From Jaapia argillacea MUCL 33604 (lineage: Eukaryota > Basidiomycota > Agaricomycetes > Jaapiales > Jaapiaceae), in NCBI GenBank assembly GCA_000697665.1, contig KL197709.1:134000-197999 (forward strand): a stretch of 64,000 nucleotides of DNA, written 5' to 3'. Position 1 is the stretch's first letter. Each line of letters begins with the position of its first letter. Made by a program: the position numbers and the translations under genes. The notes under the pieces are model-generated. The model ran no database searches. It worked only from the letters and a program-made list of their open reading frames with translations, and was not told where the DNA came from. Positions 21,729-32,337 of this stretch are shown piece after piece.

Positions 21729-22717
21729 ATGGCTCCCGGAAATTTACCACTCAATAGACTCGCGCAGCCGCATTCGAACTGAAGCATTCTGCCACCTCAT
21801 TACAGCCTCTCCTCGTCTTGGACCATTTGCACGCACACCGAAACCCGCCAACAATGACCGACAGTCTCGAATCCTGCTTCCGCCAAGTTTTGGTCGGTTG
21901 TAGCAGAGGACTTGAAACCGTTACTCGAAGTCCTGGGATCCACGATGGGTTCGACAACCCCAACGCTTGAGTTTTACATGGTTATTCTTTTGTAGACAAG
22001 GAACCGGCCTGCGACTTTGCGTTGGAAGATTCTTTTGCGGAGTTTCTTCATATTCAATCGAGTATCACCACCCTCCATTGGCGTGACCCGCATCTACCAT
22101 GGATCACCGTACCTGTCCTTCACACCCTCCTCTCAGACGCCCTCCCTAACCTTCGAGCCCTACAGACCGATTCTGTCGACATGGCAAGTAAGCTCGTACC
22201 AGGTCACCCGATAACACACTTATGGGTGACGAATGATCCCGTAGGGGTCATTCAAAGCTTCACCCCCCCCCCCCCCCCCCCCCCTCGCTTCGTTATCCAC
22301 GGGGCCATTGAAGTCACTTTGCATGGCATTCCCGTTCCAACAGGAGTGGGTTTCGGAGAGTTTGATGGCTCTTGCTCAGCACACACCCGAGCTTCGTACG
22401 TTAGGGTTTCTGAGGCCTTCACGCACAAGGTACGCTTGATCAATATCCCTCAATTCGAACATTCCTAAGTCGCAAAATCTGACGACCACGACTTGATTCT
22501 CGCCATCTCGAAGTTCAAGCATCTCCATACACTCGTCCTTTGGAATGTCATCACGCCAGATACCCTTAGGGCTCTCGAAGCCGCAGGTCCGGCGCTCCGC
22601 GCCGTCGCCTGTCTTTATTACTCCTACTCCTCAGAGTATATCTACATCTCGCTACATCCGTCGGGGATTCCTAGGGTTCTACACGATGCAAATGCATCTC
22701 TATGGAAGGATATTTAA
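21729..22717 (+). pseudogene. F-box-family-like gene with broken frame and poly-C tract
   Basis: Segments of a typical basidiomycete F-box-family protein are readable in order but in different frames: FWSVVAEDLKPLLEVLGST (about 21885), FLHIQSSITTLHWRDPHLPW (about 22045), THLWVTNDPVGVIQSF (to 22262), then CMAFPFQQEWVSESLMALAQ and HTPELRTLGFLRPSRT (about 22320-22430), then ISKFKHLHTLVLWN and TLRALEAAGPALRAVA to a stop at about 22717. The third and fourth blocks meet at a run of 22 C (22263-22284). The family-like frame continues only if the run were 21 or 24. The final block also does not join in frame across the GTACGC...CTAAG candidate intron. No F-box motif itself was found. It may be a pseudogene or a locus with assembly errors in the homopolymer. 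Confidence 0.55.
22263..22284 (+). repeat. C22 homopolymer inside a reading frame
   Basis: Twenty-two consecutive C residues encode polyproline in the frame that enters from upstream. The downstream family-like frame is offset by one base. Homopolymers of this length slip readily in replication and sequencing. Confidence 0.95.
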
Positions 22718-23098
22718 ACTCGGATCGGTCATTGAGGCTGTTGGAGAGCGTGAGAAGTTTACGGTCGAGGTCAGAGCTCATCGTTTTCTGGCGACTTCCC
22801 TGTATTCATGCTCATTTAGCCGCGTCATCTAAATTATACTTGGCATCGTCGAATGTTTCTTTCTAGCATGTTTCGAGACAATGCATCTTGCTCGACCTCC
22901 TCCCCTCGATTCGTGGCCTACAAAGCAATTATACAAGTTTCTCCGTAATGTCACAACAGCAAACCTTCGAGATATCATACAACGCCTGAACAATCAATGA
23001 GCAACGAAACCGCCTATCCGTTACGACAATCTCATCCGGAATGTTCCAACGTCAAACGATGACAAGTGGGCTTTGCATCCAATGGTGATCCCTCAATC

Positions 23099-24589
23099 CT
23101 ACCACGGATAGGCATCGTCAAATGATTCATCCGAATAGTAGTCCATATCCACTTCCTCAAATGGTCCATCTCCATCTGGCTTTGCAATATTCCTCTTCAT
23201 CAACCCCTCAGGTTCAGGGAAATTCGCAAGAAGCTGCACATGCATTCCAATTTCCCAGCAAAATCCTCCGCCTTCCAACTCTAATAACTGGGCAGTTCGA
23301 TCCGTCAGAGCGAGATGGGTTATAGGGCGCCCACAAGATCGGAGTCCGGTCATGACTTTGGAAAGAACCTCTTTTGTCACGTCGCCGTCGAGCGTGAGAC
23401 TAGTCAGGGACGGCCAGAGGGCGCCCCCCTCTGCCGGCTGTGAATTCTGAGTAGTGTCGGATGAATGTAGCAACGACGCTGTTCGCAGGAATGACTGGAA
23501 CAAAGCTGGGATGAAACTCCTGCCCGGAGTTGTGGTATCCAGTAACTGGAGGATAGGATCTACGTCGACTTCGATGAGGGTTAAAGTTTCCAGCTTGGGG
23601 AAACCCTTCATGAAGTATGGCTCGATAACTGTGGTATCGATGCGAGAGAGGGTCAAGCTCCTGAGGACCGGGTACCGTGGATTGTCAACCTTCAATGAAT
23701 TCACAAACTCCAACCAACCCGAATCTCCGTCGTCATTCAATCGGAATGAAAAAGGTTGCTCCTCATCTCTCATCACCAGGGTCTCCAACGCAGGTGTCGC
23801 GAAACAAGCTGCCTGGCGAAGAACCTGATGCATCCCAGTCGACTCGATCAACTCCAAACTCCTGAGAGATGGAATATCGATGAGGGGGTTTGGATTGTCG
23901 TAATCCAACAAGATCGACGAGTGGAGGATAAGATGTCGTAGGGTGGTCAAGGACGCAAAGAATGGGCGGATTTCATACGCATGTTTGGTCATGAAGAAGT
24001 ATACCCTCCCAACCTCGAGCGTGTGTAAGCCACAGACAAGAGGCGACGGAGTCTTCCAAAACGGAGTGACCTGGTTGAGCTTGAGATGGAGCGAAGGGGT
24101 GCGCCCATCGAGGAAGTTCGGAAGGTACCCCGTATTTTGCATATGGTCGAGGTTGACAATCTCGACTAGCTGTAGGCGAGGAGCCCTCGTGGCTTTATCA
24201 ATGCCTCCAAGGACGGTGTGTAGGTCGTCAAAGACCCGGACGGTAATCGACAGCGTGGCGCAACGCTCAATTCTGGAAACGACAAATTCGGTGATGAAGG
24301 GTATCTGGTGACTTCCCGACTTTTGCACGTCGAGAACGAACTCCAGGGGGATCGTGCCACACCTCTCTATCTGAAGCAATGCCAGATTGTGAGAAGAAGT
24401 GAGGGGGGCACGTAGGTGGATTGTCTTCCAAAGGACGGGACTCTCAATGCTGACTCTTCGCCAGCGCCGAGAGACATGAGAGCTCCGAAGAGCAAAGGTA
24501 TAATCCTTTTCACCAACACCTTCTTTCTGACCCAAACTAATGAGCGCACGAAGGACCTTGTCCGGTAGGGAATCGAAGTTAGCGGGCAT
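23099..24589 (-). CDS. F-box-like domain protein
   Basis: A 496-residue, single-exon protein. The N-terminus holds the F-box: FDSLPDKVLRALISLGQKEG, then SSHVSRRWRRVSIESPVLWK. The rest is leucine-rich with regular strand-like segments (PSLRSLELIEST, PVLRSLTLSRIDT, PKLETLTLIEVDV, PSLTSLTLDGDV) and an acidic C-terminus (EEVDMDYYSDES). It is probably a substrate adaptor of an SCF ubiquitin ligase (inference). There is no frame damage, in contrast to the two broken relatives on its left. Compared with the 6.3-kb F-box protein the layout is the same (F-box first, no coiled coil), so these two belong to one subfamily. Its start lies just left of a segment that is duplicated at 28.1 kb. Confidence 0.85.
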   Translation of the reverse strand: MPANFDSLPDKVLRALISLGQKEGVGEKDYTFALRSSHVSRRWRRVSIESPVLWKTIHLRAPLTSSHNLALLQIERCGTIPLEFVLDVQKSGSHQIPFITEFVVSRIERCATLSITVRVFDDLHTVLGGIDKATRAPRLQLVEIVNLDHMQNTGYLPNFLDGRTPSLHLKLNQVTPFWKTPSPLVCGLHTLEVGRVYFFMTKHAYEIRPFFASLTTLRHLILHSSILLDYDNPNPLIDIPSLRSLELIESTGMHQVLRQAACFATPALETLVMRDEEQPFSFRLNDDGDSGWLEFVNSLKVDNPRYPVLRSLTLSRIDTTVIEPYFMKGFPKLETLTLIEVDVDPILQLLDTTTPGRSFIPALFQSFLRTASLLHSSDTTQNSQPAEGGALWPSLTSLTLDGDVTKEVLSKVMTGLRSCGRPITHLALTDRTAQLLELEGGGFCWEIGMHVQLLANFPEPEGLMKRNIAKPDGDGPFEEVDMDYYSDESFDDAYPW

Positions 24590-24970
24590 TCAGACGTTTT
24601 CTCGTCCTATGAAGAGCTGGGTAACTCGACGTTGGGTGAGAGACGAAATGGCAAAGACATACGTTACGCCTAGCTGGTTGATCGATGAGGAGGGGTCGAC
24701 GCCCAAGAGCATCGATGGGAAGCACGAAGTTTGGAACGTGGTTTGCACGAGTTAGCTGCTATATTGTTCAACTTTAACGTGACTAGAGAAGACAGGTCAC
24801 CGAATCCATCAAGCAATAGACAGAACCTTAGGAGAGGGCCGAGTCAAAATCGTCTCAGTGCAATCCACCTACTATACTGCCACCATGCCAAGCGCCAACA
24901 ACAGGGCAAACACTCCCGCGATCATTGAACTCAGGGTTAGGCTCGTCCCAACAGCTCCTGAGGTAGTTGA
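24590..24970. repeat. Left copy of a segmental duplication (phospholipase B 3' end)
   Basis: This stretch spans the 3' flank and last codons of the phospholipase B-like locus. It recurs, diverged but alignable throughout, at 28117-28475 in the same orientation. Shared landmarks are GAAGAGCTGGGTAAC, GGGTGAGAGACGAAATGG, GACAGAACCTTAGGAGA and CTATACTGCC. Confidence 0.8.
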
Positions 24971-27038
24971 CACAGCGACCTGTGTTCCATTCCAACAATA
25001 CTTGGCGAAACAACTCGAACAAACCCCACTCCTCTCGATTCCTTCGCGAGCCCTGACACGATCGACCACGGCGCAAGCCAAACACGCTGGGTACTCGGGA
25101 TCTTTCGTATAGTCCGATGGGATACCCTGAGTGGCAATGTCAAATGCTTGTGCTAGGACGGCTTGAGCGAATGGCTCCTCGAAAGTGTCGCCGGTATTGT
25201 TGATGTATGCAGTTTGGCCAAGTGGTGGACCTCCCTTAGCGATGTAGACAAGGAGAGGAGAACTCGTATTATCGCAACCGAAGAAAGTGGGATGGAGGGT
25301 AAGGTTTTGGGCGATGAACTGAGTGGTGCTTGTCGGAACTGCTGGAAACGAATATGCGGAAGAATATATCTCAGCGCGGATTTGGGCGTTCTAAAGAATA
25401 TGTTCTCAGGGAGATTGGCCACGATGTACAGCAATATCTTACCACCATCGAACTTCCTTCTGTCCAAAGTTGAGTATTGTCAGCGCTCTACAAAAGCGAA
25501 TTAAGCCACCGGGATTTGGATGGAGGCCTAAATGACGTACACCATCCACGGCGACAATTAAATCCACATCGCGAGCCTTGACCAACAACGGTTGGACGGG
25601 AACGGCTTCACCATCCTCGCCTCCATAGACTAGACTCAAATATTTTTCCTCTGCATCGACAAAGGTTCCGTGGTTGAGACCATAGAACGGATTCGGGTAG
25701 AGTGCAACATCCATGGTGACACCTGGCTGCGGGTAGGATATGTTGGCAATCTCAATCCAGGGCCAGGCGGGCGAGTTCATGAGATTAGATGCCTGGAAAG
25801 ATGAGGTGAGAAATTGGCGTTCTATCCGGGAAGGAATGCACCCACAGAACTGTTGTAGATGACAAAAATGTTAGAGGAAGCCCCAAGGACAAAGTCTGCC
25901 TGTTCGAATCCGGTGACGCAGATACTTGTGTTGGTAGTGCCCAAGTACTCGATCGGGGTAAAAGCGGCAAGGGTGGGATCATAGGAACCCATTTCGTCTG
26001 AACGCAGAACATCAGCTGGAACGACAACGTTCAGTAAGGAGGTAGGCTCACAAGCGTTGAATTCATAGATAACATTTGCTGCTGGGATGTAACTCCCGGC
26101 AATCCCGGGCCCTGGAGACCACGAGTCCACTACGACGATTGGGAAGGGCTGCTCATACGAGGTGAAAGTAGAACTACGCCAATCAAGAGTGAGCATAAAG
26201 TTATCAGATAGCTCGATGCACATACACATTTTGAATGCTGGAGAACAGTTGACCCGCACCATGGTTTGAAGTGGTATTGTCGAAGAAGTTCGTCGAGGTG
26301 GTCCCGTTCAAGAAATGTCTCGCAAGAGCGCGAGCCAAAACGTCGACCAAGGGTTACTGGGAAGCCGGCTTCGTATTTCCCACCAATCTCCGTTGCCAAC
26401 TGAGCCGAATACAAGGCGGTGGTTTCACCAACGTTATCCACACCCAAAGTAACATAGTCGGTGATCCAACCGCCGTATCCTCCAGGTGTAGCAGTTCCAT
26501 AGGGTGGGCCAAAGATAAGGTTTTGCACAGTGGGGAAGTTCGCCTGTGAAAGTGAATAAACAATCCAGGAACCTCCGGAGAGACCTGAGATGTAGGTAGC
26601 TGCTTGGAGTAAACCTCCCGTCCCAATCTTAACGGCTGAGGCGTTTCTACCATCCAATGCGTTGATGACTCCAGCGCCAAACATGGCAGCCCCGGAGGTC
26701 TCGCCGCTGATGGCGATCCCCACCGTCGGCAAGTTACCGTTGGTACCCCCAAGAATTGATGAGACGTAGTCGGGTAGTGCGACGTTGGTGCCTTGGACGC
26801 TTGAGAGGTAAGATTTAAATGCACCAGGAAGAACATTCGCCCTCCTCGACGACACATATTGAGCCTCTCCGGTACTGAGGCTTTGGTTAACGCCGCTAGC
26901 ACCCGTCATGCGAACAAGGGAGAAGTTGGAAGGACAGGCACCAAAGCGGGGAGTCCAAGCCTGGGCTGCGGTCTGACATAGTACAGAAACAGTCGCAGTT
27001 GAGAGAGCCACGAATGCTAGAGCCACGGTCGATAGCAT
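24872..27038 (-). pseudogene. Phospholipase B / lysophospholipase-like, frameshifted and catalytically altered
   Basis: Fungal secreted PLBs release fatty acids from (lyso)phospholipids. This locus has a signal peptide (MLSTVALAFVALSTATVSVL), the PLB N-terminus (QAWTPRFGACPSNFSLVR), the nucleophile elbow SGLSGGSW, the block VDVLARALARHFLNGTT, and the Cys-rich C-terminal block (YPACLACAVVDR, SGVCSSCFAKYCWNG). A hydrophobic GPI-type tail ends at 24872. About nine exons are otherwise consistent. Three defects show. One extra G near 26352 shifts the frame between AGFPVTL and VDVLARA, with no splice site to bypass it. The SGGGYRAM arginine motif reads SGETSGAAMF. The DGGED motif with the catalytic Asp reads VYGGED. 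It is either a recent pseudogene or, if the extra base is a sequence error, a non-catalytic PLB-like protein. Confidence 0.75.
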
Positions 27039-28116
27039 ACTGAGTGCCTTGCGAGCGTCAAACTTGAAAACAAATGTAACATCATTTGAGCGAATTCACA
27101 TAAGGCAATCCGATGGTGAGTCACCCCGTGGGGAGGATTCCTAGAGAATCAGGTCGTTGCCAGGTTACCGAACTCTCATGGCGGGGAGGGAACACCGCAC
27201 TGAGGTGGGCGTCGACCCAAATCTTCGGACTGTTGAGGACAAGCCGGAGTGAGGGTCAAGAAGACAGAGGCCTTAAGCTTCGGTCGGAACGTCCATCATC
27301 TCGTCCATCATCTCGATAATGCATGCATTATCATTAGAACGCCGCGAGACAGAGGCGTCTGCAATAATTGATATGCAGTATGTTTGGCTCGCTATCGCTT
27401 AATTACGTACATCAGGAAAATGTGGAGGTGGTATGGCAAGGTTTAGACCGCGTATACCTCCATACCACTGAACCTGGTATGGAGTTGGTATGGGTCTGGT
27501 ATGGAGCGGTCCGGGACCATGTCTAAATCCAGCAGTACTGATTTCGATCCCGGAAATCAGTAGTCTCCCATGGCAGACCAATCACATCATCCTTTTTGAG
27601 AAGAGACAATATCATTCTGACGAGGTCAAGGAACCAAATCGAGAAATATTTCCCTTATATAGTAGGCGTCCTGTACAGGTCCATACCAAACATGCAAAGG
27701 TATGGACCGGTTTTTGGTACGGCTGGTACAACGAAGTATGGCTCGGCTACCGTTTTCCTGATGTAGGAGGAAGAAATGGCTTCATATTCTCAGAGCTAAG
27801 TAATCCACCACATTATGCACCAAAGGATGCCAGCCGTGGTGCATCCATTTCCCCCTACGACTCGTAAGATCGAACCTGCTAAAGGAATCGTTTCGTAACG
27901 AAAAATTACTTAATAGCTAGTGGAATTGGTGCCATGGCATGGGAGTACGGTTGGTTGCGTCCGGCAACCTGAATTCTAGCGTCGACATCTCGTGGGTTAC
28001 TTACATAGCTAGTGATGTTCAGAATTCGTGATGTTGTGATGCGTCGCACACTGTACAGTACCCAAACTATGTAAAGTTTCTCAGGCAATCACAACATTCC
28101 CCGAACTAACATCTTG
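27039..28116. repeat. Gene-free stretch with GGTATGG-rich palindrome cluster (27420-27710)
   Basis: Nothing coding is supported here. Between 27420 and 27710 the heptamer GGTATGG or its complement recurs about ten times, several copies arranged as hairpins. One is GGTCCATACC/GGTATGGACC at 27678-27687 and 27699-27708. Another is GTGGTATGG/CCATACCAC around 27429-27478. A further perfect hairpin is TACTGATTTC/GAAATCAGTA at 27536-27545 and 27553-27562. It looks like the remains of a small non-autonomous element. Confidence 0.6.
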
Positions 28117-28475
28117 AGACGTCTTCTCGTTCAATGAAGAGCTGGGTAACTTGACGTTGGGTGAGAGACGAAATGGAAAAGATATACGTTACGCCTGTTT
28201 GGTTGATCGATAAGGAGGGGCAGAACGCCCAAGAGCATCGACGGGAAGCACGAACGACTTAGCTGCAAGATTGCTCAACTTTCAAGTGACTACTCAGGAG
28301 ACAGCTCGGCGAGTCCATCCAGCGATAGACAGAACCTTAGGAGAAGAACGAATCGAAATCATCTCAGTGCAAACCGCCTGCTATACTGCCGCTATGCCGA
28401 GAGCCAACAACGAAGCGAATACTCCTGTGATCCACGAGTACCTGTTAGGCTCGTTTCAACAGGTCCTGAAGTGCA
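28117..28475 (-). pseudogene. Stump of a second phospholipase B copy
   Basis: This is a diverged copy of 24590-24970. On the minus strand the last codons read ITGVFASLLALGIAAV and then stop, against IAGVFALLLALGMVAV in the locus at 24.9 kb. Only the 3' tail and downstream flank of this PLB copy survive. Beyond about 28475 similarity is lost and an unrelated gene begins. This shows that the PLB locus was once tandemly duplicated. Confidence 0.8.
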
Positions 28476-28597
28476 AATCGAAACAGGATTTTCAAAGTCA
28501 AGTCCTTCACTTGTTTATCAAGAAATCAACAGCCATGAAGCGTCAGCTAAAGCGTGGTTTCCGAAATGTTGCCACTCACTAATGTCCGCAAAGATGT

Positions 28598-30259
28598 TCA
28601 GACGAACCGTCTCCAGATAATATCATCCTGACATCGTTTCAAGTACATCATCAAGTCCTTCGTGCCAAATGAAAACCAATCTTCGTTCACCGTCCCCCTT
28701 ATTCCGTGCACCGTCAACTCCACTGCCAATACAAATCGAGGACTGGGCACTTTGTTCGCGTTCACTACAGCGGCCAAACAATCCAAATACTCCCGCTGCA
28801 ACGCCCCGTTCGATTCCCGACGTGGCTGTACTGGGTCCAGTGCCAGCTCCTTCCGACTTTCAGGAGAGGAGGCATTCGGTTCAACAAGTGTGAGATATCG
28901 AACAGGGAGTGTACCACCATTGCCGGAGGCCTGCGTGGACATAGGGTAGTACGGCTGGCCGATGTACACGCCCGGCGTACGTGATTGCCACTTGACACTC
29001 GTCGCATTCTCTACGACGATATTCCTCCCGACGCATACCTCGGTGAACGTGTATCCCGGTGCTGACGAGATCACGATTGGCAATTTTGTTGTGCGGTCGG
29101 GTAAAGGGGCGGTGTGCGAACGCGAACGCGAAGTCGGCGGAGTTGCACTGGCGAGGGATACCATCGGTGAAATGTCTCGGATAGGTATCTGTCGTAATGG
29201 CTCGAGGCTGAACACAACCTTAACGAAGGTAAGAGCGACCTGGTACCCGAGCCACCCGTATGCCCATGAGTTCAGACCAACAATGAATACGGTCGCAAAG
29301 ACGTCAGAGACGCCGCTGAAAATCATCAAAGCCCCAACAATTTGGAGAGTCCTGTTCTCGTACTTGGACCCGAAGAAATTGAAAGTCTGGATATTGGTCA
29401 TTTCCGTGCTCATAGTTGCACTTTGGACGCGATGTCCAAGGAGCTGTAACTGGAAGCAGCGGTACTCGGGTGTATTGAGACGATTCAAGTTAATGAACCG
29501 ATTGCCTTGACCACGGTTCATCTGGAGGACCCAAACCGCTACCAGCCAGCAGCACCCACTGACCGCTTGCATACCAACGAGTGTTCGCCACATCCCTGTC
29601 GCCACATTCTGAACTCCGAGGTACGTTTCGAAAGCGTAGATGATTGTGTAAATGCCCATACCGACAAATATTCGTCGACCATTCCTCTGCTCCAATTCTA
29701 CCCTCGCAGGTTCGCCCCGCGTTTGGAACCACGCCTCAACCATGTAATCCTCTGTCGCGTTATGATTGATGATGACGTTTGAGGCATGACGTTCGGGTGT
29801 ACCGGTTGGGATGTGGATGAGTGGAGGAGAGAAAGTGTTGACGTACTCTTGATGATGGTAAGAGAAGTCTCCGACGAGGTTTCGGTAGAGGTCACGGCTA
29901 TAAAGAAGTACTCCCATTTGGAGTTTGGATAGGACCCGGCCTGCACCAAGCCCTGCGATGGCTAGAGAGCCGGGGAAAATTCGTCCAGCTATCATCTTTA
30001 CGTTCTGGACTTTTCCGGTGAGCACTGGGATGAGCGAAAGGATAGAGCTGGTGCCGTTGATATTTTGAAGAGCTGCCGCTAGCGAACGGTCGTTACCGGA
30101 GCCTGAGGTTTGCGCAGCGACACTCTTTGCGAAGAGGAGTGCGACTGCATACGATAACTTCATACGAAGCATTGAAGGCGTGGAGTATCGCGAGAGCCAC
30201 GGGTGGTTTCCGCCCAGAATATTGACCATAAGTGTGGAGTGTGGAGTGTAGGGCTGCAA
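28598..30259 (-). CDS. Orphan multi-span membrane protein
   Basis: I do not recognise the family. It is a single exon of 553 residues from the first ATG. A start at the internal MLRMKLSYAVALLFAKSVAA (30 residues in) would give a good signal peptide ending AAQT. At least four membrane spans lie in the middle: GRRIFVGMGIYTIIYAFETY, LVGMQAVSGCCWLVAVWVL, IVGALMIFSGVSDVFATVFI and WAYGWLGYQVALTFVKVVFS. Long soluble segments lie on both sides. The extracytosolic N-terminal part carries possible N-glycosylation sites (NGTS, NATE). The C-terminal third is Ser/Pro/Arg-rich and then ends in a compact FVLAVELTVHG...DWFSF block. A TATA-like box lies about 130 bp upstream. It is probably a lineage-specific plasma or endomembrane protein. 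Confidence 0.7.
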   Translation of the reverse strand: MQPYTPHSTLMVNILGGNHPWLSRYSTPSMLRMKLSYAVALLFAKSVAAQTSGSGNDRSLAAALQNINGTSSILSLIPVLTGKVQNVKMIAGRIFPGSLAIAGLGAGRVLSKLQMGVLLYSRDLYRNLVGDFSYHHQEYVNTFSPPLIHIPTGTPERHASNVIINHNATEDYMVEAWFQTRGEPARVELEQRNGRRIFVGMGIYTIIYAFETYLGVQNVATGMWRTLVGMQAVSGCCWLVAVWVLQMNRGQGNRFINLNRLNTPEYRCFQLQLLGHRVQSATMSTEMTNIQTFNFFGSKYENRTLQIVGALMIFSGVSDVFATVFIVGLNSWAYGWLGYQVALTFVKVVFSLEPLRQIPIRDISPMVSLASATPPTSRSRSHTAPLPDRTTKLPIVISSAPGYTFTEVCVGRNIVVENATSVKWQSRTPGVYIGQPYYPMSTQASGNGGTLPVRYLTLVEPNASSPESRKELALDPVQPRRESNGALQREYLDCLAAVVNANKVPSPRFVLAVELTVHGIRGTVNEDWFSFGTKDLMMYLKRCQDDIIWRRFV

Positions 30260-30384
30260 GAGAGTCGAGGCACCCGAGTCAGTTTGATAGACTTCACGCA
30301 GGAAGAAAAACGAACCGCTTGAACGGCGATGAGAAGACGATCAAAACAAAGCGGATCCTGCGGTTGGATATGGATCCCCAGGGA

Positions 30385-30392
30385 GTATATAC
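30385..30392 (-). promoter_or_regulatory. TATA-like box of the orphan membrane protein
   Basis: The minus strand reads GTATATAC about 130 bp before the first ATG (30259), which is plausible spacing for a fungal TATA element. Confidence 0.4.
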
Positions 30393-30399
30393 CAGCTCA

Positions 30400-32330
30400 G
30401 CCGCAGTAGGCTTAGGTCGTGTAGAGCTTGCAGGGCGCCTATTCATTTTGCAAAGCGTAGCCCAGCTTGTATCGCACTAATTCCGATACATGAGGCAGGC
30501 TGGAAGTCGATCGAGAACATAGTGAGGATGATTCGTGGAGTTTCTGGGGTACAATGAATTGCAGAGACGGTGATGCGGGGGTGGTGGGCTGGACATCCTA
30601 CACAGCAGTTGTCCCACGTCGAGAGGAAGATTAAGCGCCGAACGTTGGAACGGGTCTAGCTGTGGGAGCTTCAACTATAAGAACTAATCCGAGGCGGTGA
30701 GTCCTTTTGTGTCGCCCAAAGTATCATTGAACTCTACATGAGAGTTGGCGCGTTGTTGCAGATGACACATACTCGCCGAGAGCTGCAACCTTGGGTCGTT
30801 TATTCCGATGCAAGTGCTGACATTCCGTGCGTTCCAACAAGGGGCCATCCTGAATGGAACGAGATGAGTTGAGTGAAAATGAGATGAAAATTGGAAGGTT
30901 TCGGACTGACCACCTGTGGTTCATGTTCCTTAAGTGTAACAACGCAAGTATGGAACGAAGAGCAGCAGCGTGGCTAGACTCAACGAATCTCTGGGCCAAT
31001 ACAAAAGGAGGGAGAAAGAGGGGCCAAGGCGTCAATCGTCCAAATAGGACGACGAAACCTTACTGCCATACCATGTGCCACAGTTGATTGGATGATCACA
31101 ATTCCCATGCCGTACTGGCGTGTAAGGAAGGGTGGTACAGTTATGTAGGAATGGGCGGAACATGGCCAATATCGAAAGGTCCTGAGCATGATCAGCGTGC
31201 ACCTACATATGCCCATGATGACGGCGCCAATCAATAACGTTGCCCCCAGAGTCGAAGTAATTATAGATGATCTGCATGATTGAGCTATATCTCTGAGCGT
31301 TATTAAAGTGGATGAATAGGATGACTGGAATAGGGATTCCCAGCCGACCTTCTCCATCAATTAGGCCTTCGTCGACTTGACGGAAGTTCTTGCGTTGATG
31401 GGTGAACCCTGGTAGGCTCATACATGAAGCTATTTGACGGGAGGGTAACACCGTGTAAGTCGAGTTATGTGACAGAGAAGTAGGACGGTGAATACCGATG
31501 TAAGATGATATAAGTCAGCTGCAGGATGCCATCATTATACAAGCCGATGAGGAACGGAGTCGCATCACAAGTTCCCAACGTCCTCCTCAAGGCGCTCGTG
31601 TATTCCACCGTCGGTGTGAGGTGACTATTTAGAATTTATCGAGTTTGGACGGACGTCATATATTGTTGTACTCGTCTGCTGTGGTCTTCAAGTTGGTGGA
31701 CACGTTCCCGAATGTCGGAGATGACACCGATTCATTCGCCGTTCATCACCAAGTTGAAGATCCTCGTTAACTCGCAGCTTCTATAGAAGAGATCGGCAGG
31801 AATTCCAGCCTGTTGAATGAGGGAAACTGGGTTGAGTTGGGTGATGATAAGTACATTGGGGTGGACGCACTGTGGATTTCATCTCGCTCGGGCTAGTGGT
31901 CAAGCGTCGACTATACAGCTCAGAAATAGATGATCTCCGCTTCTCCAGTCGATAGATAGGACCGAATGAGCTGAATGTCAGGTTGTTGAACTTAAGATGG
32001 TTGGGTGGGCTAAACAGGACGCGTCCACGTGACCCAGACGCGTTGACGGTTCAATTCAAATCAAAGTCTCTGTATTTGCACAGACGGAACGATGTGATGA
32101 TGAAGAGGAGAACTACTAAGGCTACAGTGGGTATGTACAAAAAGTGAGGTGAAATGCGATGAGAAGGAGACGAGACAGTAAAGACCGAACATGATTCGAA
32201 TAACCTGAATTGCGGAAAAATAATAATAAATGATGCGATCCGAACAGTCCTTGATGAAGTCCATGAGGGAGAAATGCAGTGGTATGATGCAGAGCCCGAA
32301 AATCCAAGAAGCGAAGGAAAGGAAACCAGC
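30400..32330. other. Unresolved region, possible decayed membrane-protein gene(s)
   Basis: No complete gene can be assembled. On the minus strand between about 31950 and 30980 there are hydrophobic pieces (TPFLIGLYNDGILQLTYIIL, TLGATLLIGAVIMGICRC) and a soluble piece NPVSLIQQAGIPADLFY. They sit in different frames with stops between them. They could be exons of a divergent multi-span protein or its relic. I recognise no family. Confidence 0.35.
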
Positions 32331-32337
32331 ACGTCGT

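Noticed and set aside
26130-26350. Continuation of the phospholipase frame past the extra G as true coding sequence
   Set aside because: The family block VDVLARALARHF lies in the shifted frame, so the unshifted continuation is noise.
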